27,122 nucleotides of DNA, from positions 1 through 27,122 of the forward strand of contig JAMPHH010000042.1 of assembly GCA_023663505.1 (NCBI GenBank), written 5' to 3'. Positions within the stretch are counted from its first letter, which is position 1; the number at the start of each line of letters is the position of its first letter. The notes beneath the pieces were generated by a model that was not told the DNA's origin, made no database searches, and saw nothing but the letters and a program-made list of their open reading frames with translations. Below are positions 7,057 to 15,517 of the stretch, one piece after another. The position numbers and the translations under genes are program-made. Origin of the DNA: Muribaculum sp. Its GTDB lineage: Bacteria; Bacillota; Clostridia; Lachnospirales; Lachnospiraceae.

Positions 7057-7980
7057 TCAAATATTTGTCCGCTTGGAAACAGTTTTCTTATAAGTTTTTA
7101 AAGTTTTTTCACCGAAATGCTTCCGATACTCCTTGGGAGTGCATCCCAGCCTCTCCCGAAAGCATTTGCCAAAGTAGCTTGACTGTTCAAAGCCCGTCAA
7201 AACCGCAATCTCGCTGATCTGCCTGTCAGTCCCCCGCAGCAGATCCGTCGCCATGGCAAGTCGATAGTCCATCAGATATTTGTAAGGCGTTGTGTCAAGG
7301 CTCTGCTTAAAGCACCGCAGGCATTCCGATTTGCTCACGCCGGCACTGGCGGCAAGCTCCTCCAAGGTCACGTCCTCTCTGAAATGCTGCCCGATAAAAT
7401 AAAGAAACCTCTGCATACGTCCATAGACCGCACTCTCCCGCTTCTTGGGCGGAAGCTCGATATTCCTTTGCATCTCTAGCCACATATTCACTAACAGCAC
7501 GGACACCTCGTAGGGGTAGAGGTCGGACGTGTTCTCTTTCATATTCATAGTGCCAAGTCTGCGCAGGGCGGACAGTACCCGCCAGTGCCAGTCCTGTTCC
7601 CCGTCAAACACATAGATTGGAAGCTGTCTGTTACCCGCCAATCGCTCCGCAAGCTCCTGCATGGGGCTTCTCTCATAAAATCCAAGAAAATACGTCGGAA
7701 AGGAAAAGCTGTCATATTGACAAAGCTCCGTGCTTTCCACCAAATGTACCACGCTTTGGTTGATAAAAATGCCCTGTCCTGCGGCAAGGCTGACCTTGCC
7801 GTCCAACAGCAGGAGCTCTGCCATGCCTTCCAAAATATAAAGAAAACGCAGATTCTCATACCATCGCATCACGTGGACGCCGCCGCTCAGGGGCTGTCCA
7901 AGCACGACACGCTCCGCCAAATACGGAAATTCGTCAAAGCTGATTTCTCTAGGAGTGTTTCCTTGTCCTTTCACGCTCAT
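7057..7980 (-). CDS. AraC family transcriptional regulator
   Basis: A 307-residue DNA-binding regulator. The N-terminal half resembles a cupin-type effector domain (FLYILEGMAELLLLDGK, then AAGQGIFINQSVVH). The C-terminal 100 residues hold two helix-turn-helix motifs: VTLEELAASAGVSKSECLRCF and, in the second, ISEIAVLTGFEQSSYFGKCF followed by the family signature GCTPKEYRKHF. The effector cannot be told from sequence. AAAGGA precedes the ATG. The DUF1905-C39 gene lies 67 bp downstream on the same strand, so the regulator may be cotranscribed with it or may control it. Confidence 0.93.
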   Translation of the reverse strand: MSVKGQGNTPREISFDEFPYLAERVVLGQPLSGGVHVMRWYENLRFLYILEGMAELLLLDGKVSLAAGQGIFINQSVVHLVESTELCQYDSFSFPTYFLGFYERSPMQELAERLAGNRQLPIYVFDGEQDWHWRVLSALRRLGTMNMKENTSDLYPYEVSVLLVNMWLEMQRNIELPPKKRESAVYGRMQRFLYFIGQHFREDVTLEELAASAGVSKSECLRCFKQSLDTTPYKYLMDYRLAMATDLLRGTDRQISEIAVLTGFEQSSYFGKCFRERLGCTPKEYRKHFGEKTLKTYKKTVSKRTNI

Positions 7981-8138
7981 GCGTCCTTTGTCCCCCGCTC
8001 TTTATGCCGTGGTTGTCGGCATATTGTTTACGCTGTCGAATTGATAATATGTTTTTATTTTTGGAGCGATTTTTCTTCCTTTGGATAATTAATTGACTAT
8101 TTTATTATATTTTATGGGGGTGGAAATGTCAAGGGGGA
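7981..8138. other. Intergenic region upstream of the AraC-type gene
   Basis: Contains ATGCCG...CGGCAT (8004-8022), a 6-bp stem with a 7-nt loop in the AraC-type gene's leader, and a TGTCGAA heptamer (8034-8040) identical to the core Spo0A box. It is AT-rich from 8040 on. No confident promoter was found for either strand. Confidence 0.4.
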
Positions 8139-8270
8139 ATGAAGCTATTAAATCTGCCGACATGCACGGAAGAATTACAAATACTCAGTCCTTCCGAAAT
8201 ACAGGTAATAACTCAGGAGCGTATCAAAAAATATAAGGCTTTATCAGGCTTATCGGAGGCAGATTGGTAA
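8139..8270 (+). CDS. Possible 43-aa small protein
   Basis: An ATG-initiated frame that ends in TAA, with protein-like composition: acidic and leucine-rich first half (TCTEELQILSPSEIQV), then QERIKKYKALSGLSEADW. Its AGGGGG ribosome binding site is only 2 nt from the ATG, which weakens the case. A second frame from 8126 (36 codons) has better RBS spacing but a less protein-like composition. It may be a remnant of a longer gene. I do not recognise it. Confidence 0.3.
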   Translation: MKLLNLPTCTEELQILSPSEIQVITQERIKKYKALSGLSEADW

Positions 8271-8364
8271 GCTTAACAGAGAAAAATTTCTTGAGGATTA
8301 AGGATTCACGTGATATTATATATCCGAAAAGGCATAAGTCGAGAAGGGAAAGAAGGAAATATCT

Positions 8365-8811
8365 ATGATTAAAAAATATGAATTTTTTTGGAATACAATG
8401 GAGTTATGTGATTGGACGAAGGAGGGAGATGATGATAAGGTATTAAATCCCGTGATTCAATATCTCTCAAAGCAGGAGGATCATCTTATTTTTGAGTTTG
8501 ATGATTTAATGACAGAGCTGCTATATCATTTAGATACCAAAAAGTTAGCGGAACAATGTGAAAAGGTTGAACCATTAATGAGTGATGATACATTTCTGTA
8601 TTCCAGATGTGTTGCCTTGATAAACGGACCAGCTTACTATGAGAAGGTTAAGCAGGGAAAAGAAAACGGTGTGTGGAGCATGGAATTTGAAGCGTTGCTC
8701 TATGTCCCGCAAAAGGCGTGGGCTTTAAAGCACAAAAGCTCTGTTGACGAGTACCCTCATATTTCCGCATTAAGTTATGAAACCGGAAGTAATCAGGACG
8801 GTTGGAAATAA
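8365..8811 (+). CDS. DUF4240 domain protein
   Basis: A 148-residue cytosolic protein. The FWNTMELCDW start, the central FDDLMTELLYHLDT and the segment DDTFLYSRCVALINGPAYYE fit the DUF4240 family, whose function is unknown. The C-terminal third (MEFEALLYVPQKAWA) also fits. AAGGAA precedes the ATG. Base composition is clearly more AT-rich than the flanking AraC and rqcH genes (many AAA, GAT, TTA and ATT codons), as in the 43-codon frame just upstream, which suggests a separately acquired short segment. Related proteins are often found as scattered, strain-variable genes. I am fairly sure of the family and do not know the role. Confidence 0.75.
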   Translation: MIKKYEFFWNTMELCDWTKEGDDDKVLNPVIQYLSKQEDHLIFEFDDLMTELLYHLDTKKLAEQCEKVEPLMSDDTFLYSRCVALINGPAYYEKVKQGKENGVWSMEFEALLYVPQKAWALKHKSSVDEYPHISALSYETGSNQDGWK

Positions 8812-8850
8812 CATACCTGCAAATAATATATAAACGATGAAGCAGGTATG
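8812..8850. repeat. 9-bp inverted repeat between the DUF4240 and rqcH genes
   Basis: CATACCTGC (8812-8820) and GCAGGTATG (8842-8850) are a perfect inverted repeat with a 21-bp AT-rich spacer, starting at the base after the DUF4240 stop codon. There is no U-tract, so it may be an operator or a weak terminator. Confidence 0.55.
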
Positions 8851-8888
8851 CAAGTAAGCAAACCACAACAGAAAGGACATGATCACCC

Positions 8889-10691
8889 ATGGCATTCGAC
8901 GGTGTAACCATAGCAAATGTAGTGCAGGAGCTGCAAAAGGAGCTTTTGGGCGGGCGAATATACAAGATTGCCCAGCCCGAGGAGGACGAGCTGCTCCTGA
9001 CCGTCAAGACAACGGACGGTCAGAAACGTCTATTCGTCTCCGCAGGCGCTTCCCTGCCGCTAATCTACCTCACGGAAGGCAATAAACCAAGCCCCATGAC
9101 CGCCCCCAACTTCTGTATGCTGCTTAGAAAGCATCTGCAGAACGGGCGTATCACGGGCATTTCCCAGCCGGGGCTCGAGCGCATCATTTACATCGACATC
9201 GAGCATCTGGACGAAATGGGGGATCTGTGCCGCAAGACGTTGGTGGTGGAGATTATGGGAAAGCACAGCAACATTATCTTCTGTGACGAGGAAAAACGCA
9301 TTATTGACAGCATCAAGCGTGTCTCCGCCGCAGTCAGCAGCGTGCGCGAGGTACTGCCCGGCAAGACCTACCACATCGCCATGACCCAAGACAAGCTTGA
9401 CGCGCTGAACACGGATTATCAAGCCTTTTACCAAACCATATCAGCCAAGCCGCAGCCGCTTTTCAAGGCGGTCTACGGCAGCTTTACCGGCATTTCTCCG
9501 CTCTTGGCGCAGGAATTGTGCTTCCGCGCGGGACTGGACGGGGAAGCCTCCACTGCGGCGTTCACGGAGGCGGAGCTTCACAGGCTGTATCTGACCTTGG
9601 AGGAGCTTGCGGACACCGTCCGAAACGGCGGCTTCAAGCCCTGTATCGCCTATCAGGGCAAGCAGCCCGTGGAGTTTGCGGCGATTCCCCTGACGATGTA
9701 CGAATCCCGCGCTGCCGCCGAGGGTCAGGCACAAGCCGAGCATTGTGTCCCCTTCCCCACCATGTCCGCTCTTTTGGAGACCTATTATGCGGAGAAAAAC
9801 GCTCTCACCCGCATAAGGCAGAAATCCGCAGACCTCCGCCGTATCGTGCAGACCGCTCTGGAGCGTGACGTCAAGAAATATGACCTGCAGCTCCATCAGA
9901 TGAAGGACACGGAAAAGCGGGAAAAATACCGCATATACGGGGAGCTCTTAAACACTTACGGATACAGCGCGAGCCTCGGGGACAAATCGATAGAGGTGCT
10001 AAATTATTATACCAACGAGCCTGTCACGATTCCCTTGGACGAGACGCTCTCCGCCACGGACAACGCCAAACGGTATTTTGAGAAATACAATAAATTAAAA
10101 CGCACCTACGAAGCCCTCTCCGAGCTGACGGAGGAGGTAAAGGCGGAAATCGACCACTTGGAATCCATCAATGCCGCCTTGGATATCGCCATGCAGGAGG
10201 AGGATTTGGTGGAGATCAAGGAGGAGCTGATAGAGAGCGGCTATATCCGCCGCAGGGATTTGGGCGGACAGCGAAACGGCAGGAAGGGCGCGCCTAAGAA
10301 AGCCAAGATCACCAGTAAACCCTTCCATTACCTGAGCAGCGACGGATTCCATATGTATGTGGGCAAAAATAATTACCAGAATGACGAGCTGACCTTCCGG
10401 TTCGCCGCGGGAAACGACTGGTGGTTCCACGCCAAGGGCATACCCGGCTCCCATGTGGTCGTCAAGGCGGAGGGCGCGGGTGACCTTCCCGACCGCACCT
10501 TCGAGGAGGCTGCAAGGCTTGCCGCCTACTATTCCAAGGGGCGCGGTGCGGACAAGGTGGAGATCGACTATATCCAGAAAAAGCATGTGAAAAAGCCAAA
10601 TGGCGCCAAGCCCGGCTTCGTGGTCTATTACACTAATTTCTCGATGCTGGCGTCCGGAGATATCGAGGGGATACGTCCGGTGGAGGTATAA
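8889..10691 (+). CDS. rqcH: RqcH, ribosome-associated quality control factor (NFACT family)
   Basis: Binds stalled 50S subunits that still carry peptidyl-tRNA and recruits tRNA-Ala to add C-terminal poly-alanine degradation tails. It was formerly annotated as a fibronectin-binding protein (FbpA/YloA). The 600-residue product shows the NFACT-N domain (about 1-180; MAFDGVTIANVVQEL and MGKHSNIIF at 123-131), a middle helix-hairpin-helix region, a long coiled coil (about 300-450), and the NFACT-R domain (about 478-590; KNNYQNDELTF, GNDWWFHAKGIPGSHVVVK). The pair at 97-98, Asp-Arg in B. subtilis as I recall, reads Glu-Arg here. GAAAGGA lies 11 nt before the ATG. An overlapping ATG at 8879 is in another frame. 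The partner rqcP is not in the window. Confidence 0.95.
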   Translation: MAFDGVTIANVVQELQKELLGGRIYKIAQPEEDELLLTVKTTDGQKRLFVSAGASLPLIYLTEGNKPSPMTAPNFCMLLRKHLQNGRITGISQPGLERIIYIDIEHLDEMGDLCRKTLVVEIMGKHSNIIFCDEEKRIIDSIKRVSAAVSSVREVLPGKTYHIAMTQDKLDALNTDYQAFYQTISAKPQPLFKAVYGSFTGISPLLAQELCFRAGLDGEASTAAFTEAELHRLYLTLEELADTVRNGGFKPCIAYQGKQPVEFAAIPLTMYESRAAAEGQAQAEHCVPFPTMSALLETYYAEKNALTRIRQKSADLRRIVQTALERDVKKYDLQLHQMKDTEKREKYRIYGELLNTYGYSASLGDKSIEVLNYYTNEPVTIPLDETLSATDNAKRYFEKYNKLKRTYEALSELTEEVKAEIDHLESINAALDIAMQEEDLVEIKEELIESGYIRRRDLGGQRNGRKGAPKKAKITSKPFHYLSSDGFHMYVGKNNYQNDELTFRFAAGNDWWFHAKGIPGSHVVVKAEGAGDLPDRTFEEAARLAAYYSKGRGADKVEIDYIQKKHVKKPNGAKPGFVVYYTNFSMLASGDIEGIRPVEV

Positions 10692-10752
10692 TTTTCACTA
10701 AATTTTTTTCAAAATTCAATAAAATATACTACAATATGCCAGTGCAATGTGT

Positions 10753-10758
10753 TATAAT
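10753..10758 (+). promoter_or_regulatory. Extended -10 promoter of the short MCP gene
   Basis: TATAAT directly preceded by TGT gives an extended -10 element, about 37 bp before the ATG. No good -35 is visible, which fits an extended -10 promoter. No sigma-D (flagellar) motif was seen. Confidence 0.5.
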
Positions 10759-10794
10759 AGCTTGGAGAACAGTTTATAGTAAGGGAGGCTTTTT

Positions 10795-12153
10795 ATGCGT
10801 AAACACATCACCTTAAGACTTATGTTGCCATTAACCATTATCTTTATTCTGACCATCACCGTAAATGTCAGCACCACGTCCAATTTACAGGGAGTCAGAG
10901 GCGAGCTGCAGACGGCGGCGACCACAGCGGACGAAGCGGCGGCAGCCACGATGTTGAGCATGTCGGACGAGATCTCAGCGGGACTTTCCGTCAACGGAAT
11001 CATATCGTCGTTACAGCTTTTAATGGTGATTGCCACCATTATCATTTCTTTTTTTAGCATTGTAAGTCCGCTGCAGAAGATCAATAATCAGCTTGATGCC
11101 TTGATCACGAAGCTTAAGAGCGGCGAAGGGGATCTTGGCGATCGGATATCCACCAACAAGATTGACGAGATTGGCAAGCTTGTCTACGGCATCAATCTCT
11201 TTTTGGATAAGCTTCAGGAAACCATGCGACATATCAAGAATCATTCCAGCTCTCTGGACGATTCTGCGCAAAACATACTTAGCAGCGTCTCGGAATCCAC
11301 AAGCAATACAGAAAAGGTGTCCGGCGAAACGCAGAAGCTCTGCGAGGAGATGCGGGAAATCGCCAATCGAATCACCAATATCGCCTCCGATATGAAGGTG
11401 TTGAATCAAAACAGCAAGGATATCTCGACAGAGGCAATCTCCGGCAAGGACTATACCACCCAGATGAAGGCTAGGGCGGATCACATCAGGGAGATCGCGG
11501 GTTCAAGCAAGGAGAAGGCGCAGAATATCACCTCCACACTGGAGGCGGATTTGAAATCATCTGTCAGCGACAGTAAGACGGTCAATGCCATCGCTGACCT
11601 TACAGGAGAGATTCTCTCCATCGCAAGCCAGACCAACCTTCTCGCACTGAACGCTTCTATCGAGGCGGCAAGAGCAGGCGAAGCGGGCAAGGGCTTTGCC
11701 GTGGTTGCGGACGAGATCAGGGAGCTTGCGGAAAACAGCCGCAGTACCGCCAACAGCATCCAGCAGATCAGCAACGAGGTGACCGCCTCCGTGGAAAGCT
11801 TAGCTGCCGCATCAGAGAAGCTGCTCGACTATGTCATCAATGAGGTCTTGAACGATTATGACCAGTTTGTTGACAGCTCGAAGGATTACTTAAAGGACGC
11901 TGACACCATGGAGGAAATGATGACTAACTTCAACAACAAGTCCATCTTCTTGGCAAACTCGGCGCAAGATGTGGACGTCAGCCTCAACAAGATCTCAAGC
12001 TTTATCGAGGAACAGAGCAGCCGAACCGCACAGCTTTCCGATACCATCAGCGGCTTGGTTGATAATATGTCCCAGATACAGGACTATACCGCTGTCAACG
12101 ATGACGTGTCAAATGCACTGAAACAGGAAATTGCAATATTCAAGGTGATTTAA
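10795..12153 (+). CDS. Methyl-accepting chemotaxis protein with a minimal ectodomain
   Basis: A 452-residue inner-membrane receptor that would control CheA through CheW. TM1 is about 9-25 and TM2 about 69-90, leaving only about 43 residues outside the membrane, too short for a Cache or four-helix ligand domain. A HAMP-like linker (91-145, with GEGDLGDRIS) and a long coiled coil follow. The conserved signalling tip is IASQTNLLALNASIEAARAG and the following 20 residues (about 277-315). No C-terminal tethering pentapeptide is present. AAGGGAGG precedes the ATG. It may sense membrane state or act with a partner protein. Its own promoter and a strong terminator make it a single-gene unit, away from the cheW operon at the right edge. 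Confidence 0.93.
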   Translation: MRKHITLRLMLPLTIIFILTITVNVSTTSNLQGVRGELQTAATTADEAAAATMLSMSDEISAGLSVNGIISSLQLLMVIATIIISFFSIVSPLQKINNQLDALITKLKSGEGDLGDRISTNKIDEIGKLVYGINLFLDKLQETMRHIKNHSSSLDDSAQNILSSVSESTSNTEKVSGETQKLCEEMREIANRITNIASDMKVLNQNSKDISTEAISGKDYTTQMKARADHIREIAGSSKEKAQNITSTLEADLKSSVSDSKTVNAIADLTGEILSIASQTNLLALNASIEAARAGEAGKGFAVVADEIRELAENSRSTANSIQQISNEVTASVESLAAASEKLLDYVINEVLNDYDQFVDSSKDYLKDADTMEEMMTNFNNKSIFLANSAQDVDVSLNKISSFIEEQSSRTAQLSDTISGLVDNMSQIQDYTAVNDDVSNALKQEIAIFKVI

Positions 12154-12167
12154 GCTTCAGATTATCA

Positions 12168-12216
12168 AACCAGCCCGCACATAGCGCTGCTACCATGCGC
12201 TATATGCGGGCTGGTT
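12168..12216. terminator. Strong terminator after the short MCP gene
   Basis: AACCAGCCCGCA (12168-12179) pairs with TGCGGGCTGGTT (12205-12216), and ATAGCGC pairs with GCGCTAT inside it. ATTT follows on the plus strand. It could also stop the convergent flippase transcript. The remaining gap (12217-12322) contains ATGCAT-CGCAG-ATGCAT (12247-12263) and a GCTGC/GCAGC hairpin, with no gene. Confidence 0.8.
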
Positions 12217-12322
12217 ATTTAGTCAACAACCCCGCTGCAAAGCAAAATGCATCGCAGATGCATAGGCATCAAGCTTGCGACGCTGCAGAGCAGCTATTGA
12301 CCCTCGCGGCATTCGCCCGACA

Positions 12323-13984
12323 TCAGTTAAGCAGCCTGCACTTCTTTGCCAGCCTGACAAGCAGGTGCCCCTTGGGGAATCCCCGAAGCTCCTCCTCCGT
12401 AAGCCCCCGAAGCGCCAACAGCATCACGAAATATACCACCACTGCCACCGCGACCGCGGGCAGCACCGCCACGCGCATTGACTTGGTCGCAATAAAGACG
12501 CCTTCATACACCGCCCATGCCGCCAATCCCATAAACGCCGACGCCAGAAAGGGAATCCCAAAGCTTTTCAGCAGCTCCTGTCTGTAGCCCACCGCCCTGC
12601 GCACCGCCCACTGATTCATCAGGCACATCATTCCCGAATACACCGTGTTGGCGATGGCAAGGCTATACAAGTCAAGCTTGGTATACCAAAGCAGCACGAG
12701 CACGGTCACCGTCTGCACCGCCAGCGCGATCGCCGCGTTCACGATCGGCACATTCACCCTGCCCAAGCCCTGCAGCACGTTACTGTTGAGCGTGGAGAGC
12801 GCATAGAACACCACCGACAGCGACAGGGACATCAGAAGCACCCCCGCATACGTCAGAGTCTCGTCCGACTGAGACGGGAAAAGCAACGCCGTCACAGGCT
12901 TTGCCAACACGAATAGCCCCACCGCCGAGGGAATGGAGATCACCATGGTGGTCTTTACCGCCACGCCGATCTTGATTTTCGTCTCGTCAAACCGCTTGGC
13001 GGCGATAGAGGCTGTCACCGTGGGAATCATCGCGGTCGCCATTGCGGTCGCAAAGGCAATGGGAATCTTGGATATCGTCTGTGCAAGGCTTGAGAACACG
13101 CCATAATTGTCCACGTAGAAGATGCTGTCAACCTCCTTTAACCTCGGAAGCGTCTCGGTATAGATCGTGGAATTGATGACGTCGCTCAGATTATAGACCG
13201 CCGTGCTCAATATAAAGGGCGTCACCACCATGGTGATCGTCTTGACAATATCCCCATAGGACTCCATGTTGGTATGCTTGTCATGCCGGATTCTCCGCTG
13301 AAGCATTCGTCGGTTCAGGACATAAATCCCCACCATGAATAGCATCGCCACAACCACTCCTGCCCCCGTGCCAAGCGCGCTCCCGATCGCGCCATATGTG
13401 GCTCGGTTCACCCGCTCCGTCTCATCGACAGGCATCTCTAGAGTCCCCATGAAATGCATGATCAGCAGCCATGCCGCCCCGACACTCACCACGGCATTGA
13501 TGATCTGCTCGAGGATCTGGGACACAGAGGTCTGCACCATACTCCTATGCGCCTGAAAATACCCCCTTAAAACGCCAAGAATCCCGTAGATAAAGATAGT
13601 CGGCGCAAAGGTTCTAAGCACCGGCACGGTCTCGCTGTCCAGAAAATATCCCGCCCCAAAGAACAGCACAAGGCTTGCCACGCCTCCCACCACCAACACG
13701 TATCCCAACGCGCACAGAAAGACCCTGTGTGCGTTGCGGTACTCCTTCACTGCGAGCTTCTGGGCGATCACCTTTGAGATCGCGGAGGGGATACTGTAAG
13801 AGGATATCAAAAGCACAATCGTATAATAATTGTACGCCTTCTGATAATACCCCATGCCAAGGGTTCCCACGACAGCAGTTAAAGGGCTCCTATATAGGAG
13901 CCCTATGATCCTGCTTATAATACCTGCCGCGGCAAGAATCCCTGCCTGCAGGACAAATCCGTTGTCTTTCCCTTTATCTGACAT
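12323..13984 (-). CDS. MurJ/SpoVB-type polysaccharide or lipid II flippase
   Basis: An integral membrane protein of about 553 residues with roughly 14 hydrophobic segments, of the MVF (MATE-like) exporter superfamily that flips lipid-linked cell-wall or polysaccharide precursors. Typical segments are GIISRIIGLLYRSPLT near the N terminus, GYYQKAYNYYTIVLLIS, and the RGYFQAHRSM motif of the SpoVB/YtgP branch. I cannot separate a housekeeping MurJ from a SpoVB-like sporulation flippase by eye. The frame is open to 14020 with a TTG. The ATG at 13984 is preferred because AAAGGAAG lies 11 nt before it and overlaps the glgA stop codon, and the TTG start would lie inside glgA. It is translationally close to glgA (17 bp gap). 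Confidence 0.85.
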   Translation of the reverse strand: MSDKGKDNGFVLQAGILAAAGIISRIIGLLYRSPLTAVVGTLGMGYYQKAYNYYTIVLLISSYSIPSAISKVIAQKLAVKEYRNAHRVFLCALGYVLVVGGVASLVLFFGAGYFLDSETVPVLRTFAPTIFIYGILGVLRGYFQAHRSMVQTSVSQILEQIINAVVSVGAAWLLIMHFMGTLEMPVDETERVNRATYGAIGSALGTGAGVVVAMLFMVGIYVLNRRMLQRRIRHDKHTNMESYGDIVKTITMVVTPFILSTAVYNLSDVINSTIYTETLPRLKEVDSIFYVDNYGVFSSLAQTISKIPIAFATAMATAMIPTVTASIAAKRFDETKIKIGVAVKTTMVISIPSAVGLFVLAKPVTALLFPSQSDETLTYAGVLLMSLSLSVVFYALSTLNSNVLQGLGRVNVPIVNAAIALAVQTVTVLVLLWYTKLDLYSLAIANTVYSGMMCLMNQWAVRRAVGYRQELLKSFGIPFLASAFMGLAAWAVYEGVFIATKSMRVAVLPAVAVAVVVYFVMLLALRGLTEEELRGFPKGHLLVRLAKKCRLLN

Positions 13985-14001
13985 CTTTCTGATATCTTCC
14001 T

Positions 14002-15450
14002 TTAGTACCCGATCAACCAATCGTACATTTCCTGATACTTACTTGCCGACACTCCCCACGAGAAATCCGCCGCCATAGCGCGGTCAACGATCTTGTTCCA
14101 CTCGCGCTTCCTATCATAGTATATGCGCTCCGCGTAACGAATCGTGTTCAGCATCTCATGAGCATTGTAATTGACAAAGGAGAAGCCCGTCCCCGTCCCG
14201 TCGTACTCATTGTAAGGCTGCACGGTGTCCTTAAGTCCACCCGTCTCCCTAACGATAGGCACCGTGCCATACCGCAGCGCCATAAGCTGACTCAAGCCAC
14301 AGGGCTCGAACAGGGACGGCATCAGGAACGCGTCGCAGGCAGCATAAATCTTGTGTGACAAGGCGTCCGAATAATAGATGTTGGCGGACACCTTGTTGCC
14401 GTACTTCCAGTCGAAATGACGGAACATATTCTCATAACGCTCCTCGCCGGTGCCAAGCACCACCAACTGGACATCGTCCTGACAAAGCTCATCCATCACA
14501 TAGGCGATCAGATCCAAGCCCTTCTGGTCTGTCAAGCGGGACACCAAACCGATCATCATTTTACGGTCGTCCTGCAGCAGTCCAAGCTCCTCCTGCAGAG
14601 CGCGCTTGTTCTTCACCTTCTCCTTGCGGAAGTTCACAGCGTCATACTGCTTTACGATATATTTGTCCGTCGAGGGGTTAAAATCGGTGTAATCAATACC
14701 GTTGACAATCCCCCTCAAATCCTTGCTCCTAGCGCGAAGCAGCCCGTCCAAGCCCTCTCCGTAGAATGTGGTCTTGATCTCCTCGGCATAGGTATCGCTC
14801 ACCGTTGTCACCGCGTCCGCAAACACGATTCCACCCTTTAACAGATTGGCGTCCTTGTACGCCTCCAATTTATCCGGCGTAAAGTAATGCTGAGGAAGCC
14901 CCGTGATGCTTCTCACGGTCTTGGGGTCCCACTTGCCTTGGAATTTCAGGTTGTGAATCGTGATGACAGACTTGATTCCCCTGAAAAATTCCCCCTCATG
15001 AAACCGCTCCTTCAAATACACGGGAATCAGCCCCGTCTGCCAGTCATGGCAATGCACCACGTCAGGCTTGAAATCCACTATGGGAAGCGCCGAAAGCACC
15101 GCTTTACAGAAGAACGCGTACTTCTCGATCTCCCATCTGGGGTCATCTCCATAGGGCTTGAAGCCGCTGAAATAATTCTCGTTGTCAATAAAGTAGTACA
15201 GGACGCCGTCCACCTCTGCCTGCATAATGCCCACATACACATTCTGCCAATTGTAGTCCATATAAAAATGCGTAATGTATTGGAGCTTATCCTTCATCTC
15301 CTGCTTCATGCAGGAATATTTCGGCAGGAACACCCTCACGTCAAAATACCTCTTGTCAATACACTTGGGCAGAGAACCCACCACATCTGCAAGACCGCCC
15401 GTTTTGATAAAAGGAACACCCTCTGATGCCACAAATAAAATTTTCTTCAT
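14002..15450 (-). CDS. glgA: Glycogen synthase (ADP-glucose type)
   Basis: Transfers glucose from ADP-glucose to a growing alpha-1,4-glucan in the cytosol. The 482-residue product has the usual length and the GT-5 two-domain layout. The N-terminal KILFVASEGVPFIKTGGLAD contains the K-T-G-G-L substrate loop. HCHDWQTGLIPVYLK and TIHNLKFQG follow, and GIDYTDFNPSTD leads into the C-terminal domain. LVSRLTDQKGLDLI and PSLFEPCGLSQLMALRYGT form the nucleotide-sugar site. GGGAGGGG precedes the ATG. A possible promoter lies just upstream (15480-15508). No glgB, glgC, glgD or glgP is present, so this is not a full glycogen operon. The flippase gene follows immediately. Confidence 0.97.
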   Translation of the reverse strand: MKKILFVASEGVPFIKTGGLADVVGSLPKCIDKRYFDVRVFLPKYSCMKQEMKDKLQYITHFYMDYNWQNVYVGIMQAEVDGVLYYFIDNENYFSGFKPYGDDPRWEIEKYAFFCKAVLSALPIVDFKPDVVHCHDWQTGLIPVYLKERFHEGEFFRGIKSVITIHNLKFQGKWDPKTVRSITGLPQHYFTPDKLEAYKDANLLKGGIVFADAVTTVSDTYAEEIKTTFYGEGLDGLLRARSKDLRGIVNGIDYTDFNPSTDKYIVKQYDAVNFRKEKVKNKRALQEELGLLQDDRKMMIGLVSRLTDQKGLDLIAYVMDELCQDDVQLVVLGTGEERYENMFRHFDWKYGNKVSANIYYSDALSHKIYAACDAFLMPSLFEPCGLSQLMALRYGTVPIVRETGGLKDTVQPYNEYDGTGTGFSFVNYNAHEMLNTIRYAERIYYDRKREWNKIVDRAMAADFSWGVSASKYQEMYDWLIGY

Positions 15451-15479
15451 TTGAAACCCCTCCCGCGTATGATAATTAG

Positions 15480-15508
15480 ATTATACACTATTTTCCCATA
15501 CTGGAAAA
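15480..15508 (-). promoter_or_regulatory. Probable glgA promoter with inverted repeat
   Basis: TATAAT (15480-15485) lies 17 bp from TTTTCC (15503-15508), a weak -35. TTTTCC and GGAAAA (15491-15508) form an inverted repeat that covers the -35 and spacer, a plausible operator. Confidence 0.45.
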
Positions 15509-15517
15509 GTCTTTTTT

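Noticed and set aside
8034..8040. TGTCGAA, identical to a Spo0A box core, near the AraC-type gene
   Set aside because: A 7-mer occurs by chance about once per 8 kb on two strands. No second box is nearby.
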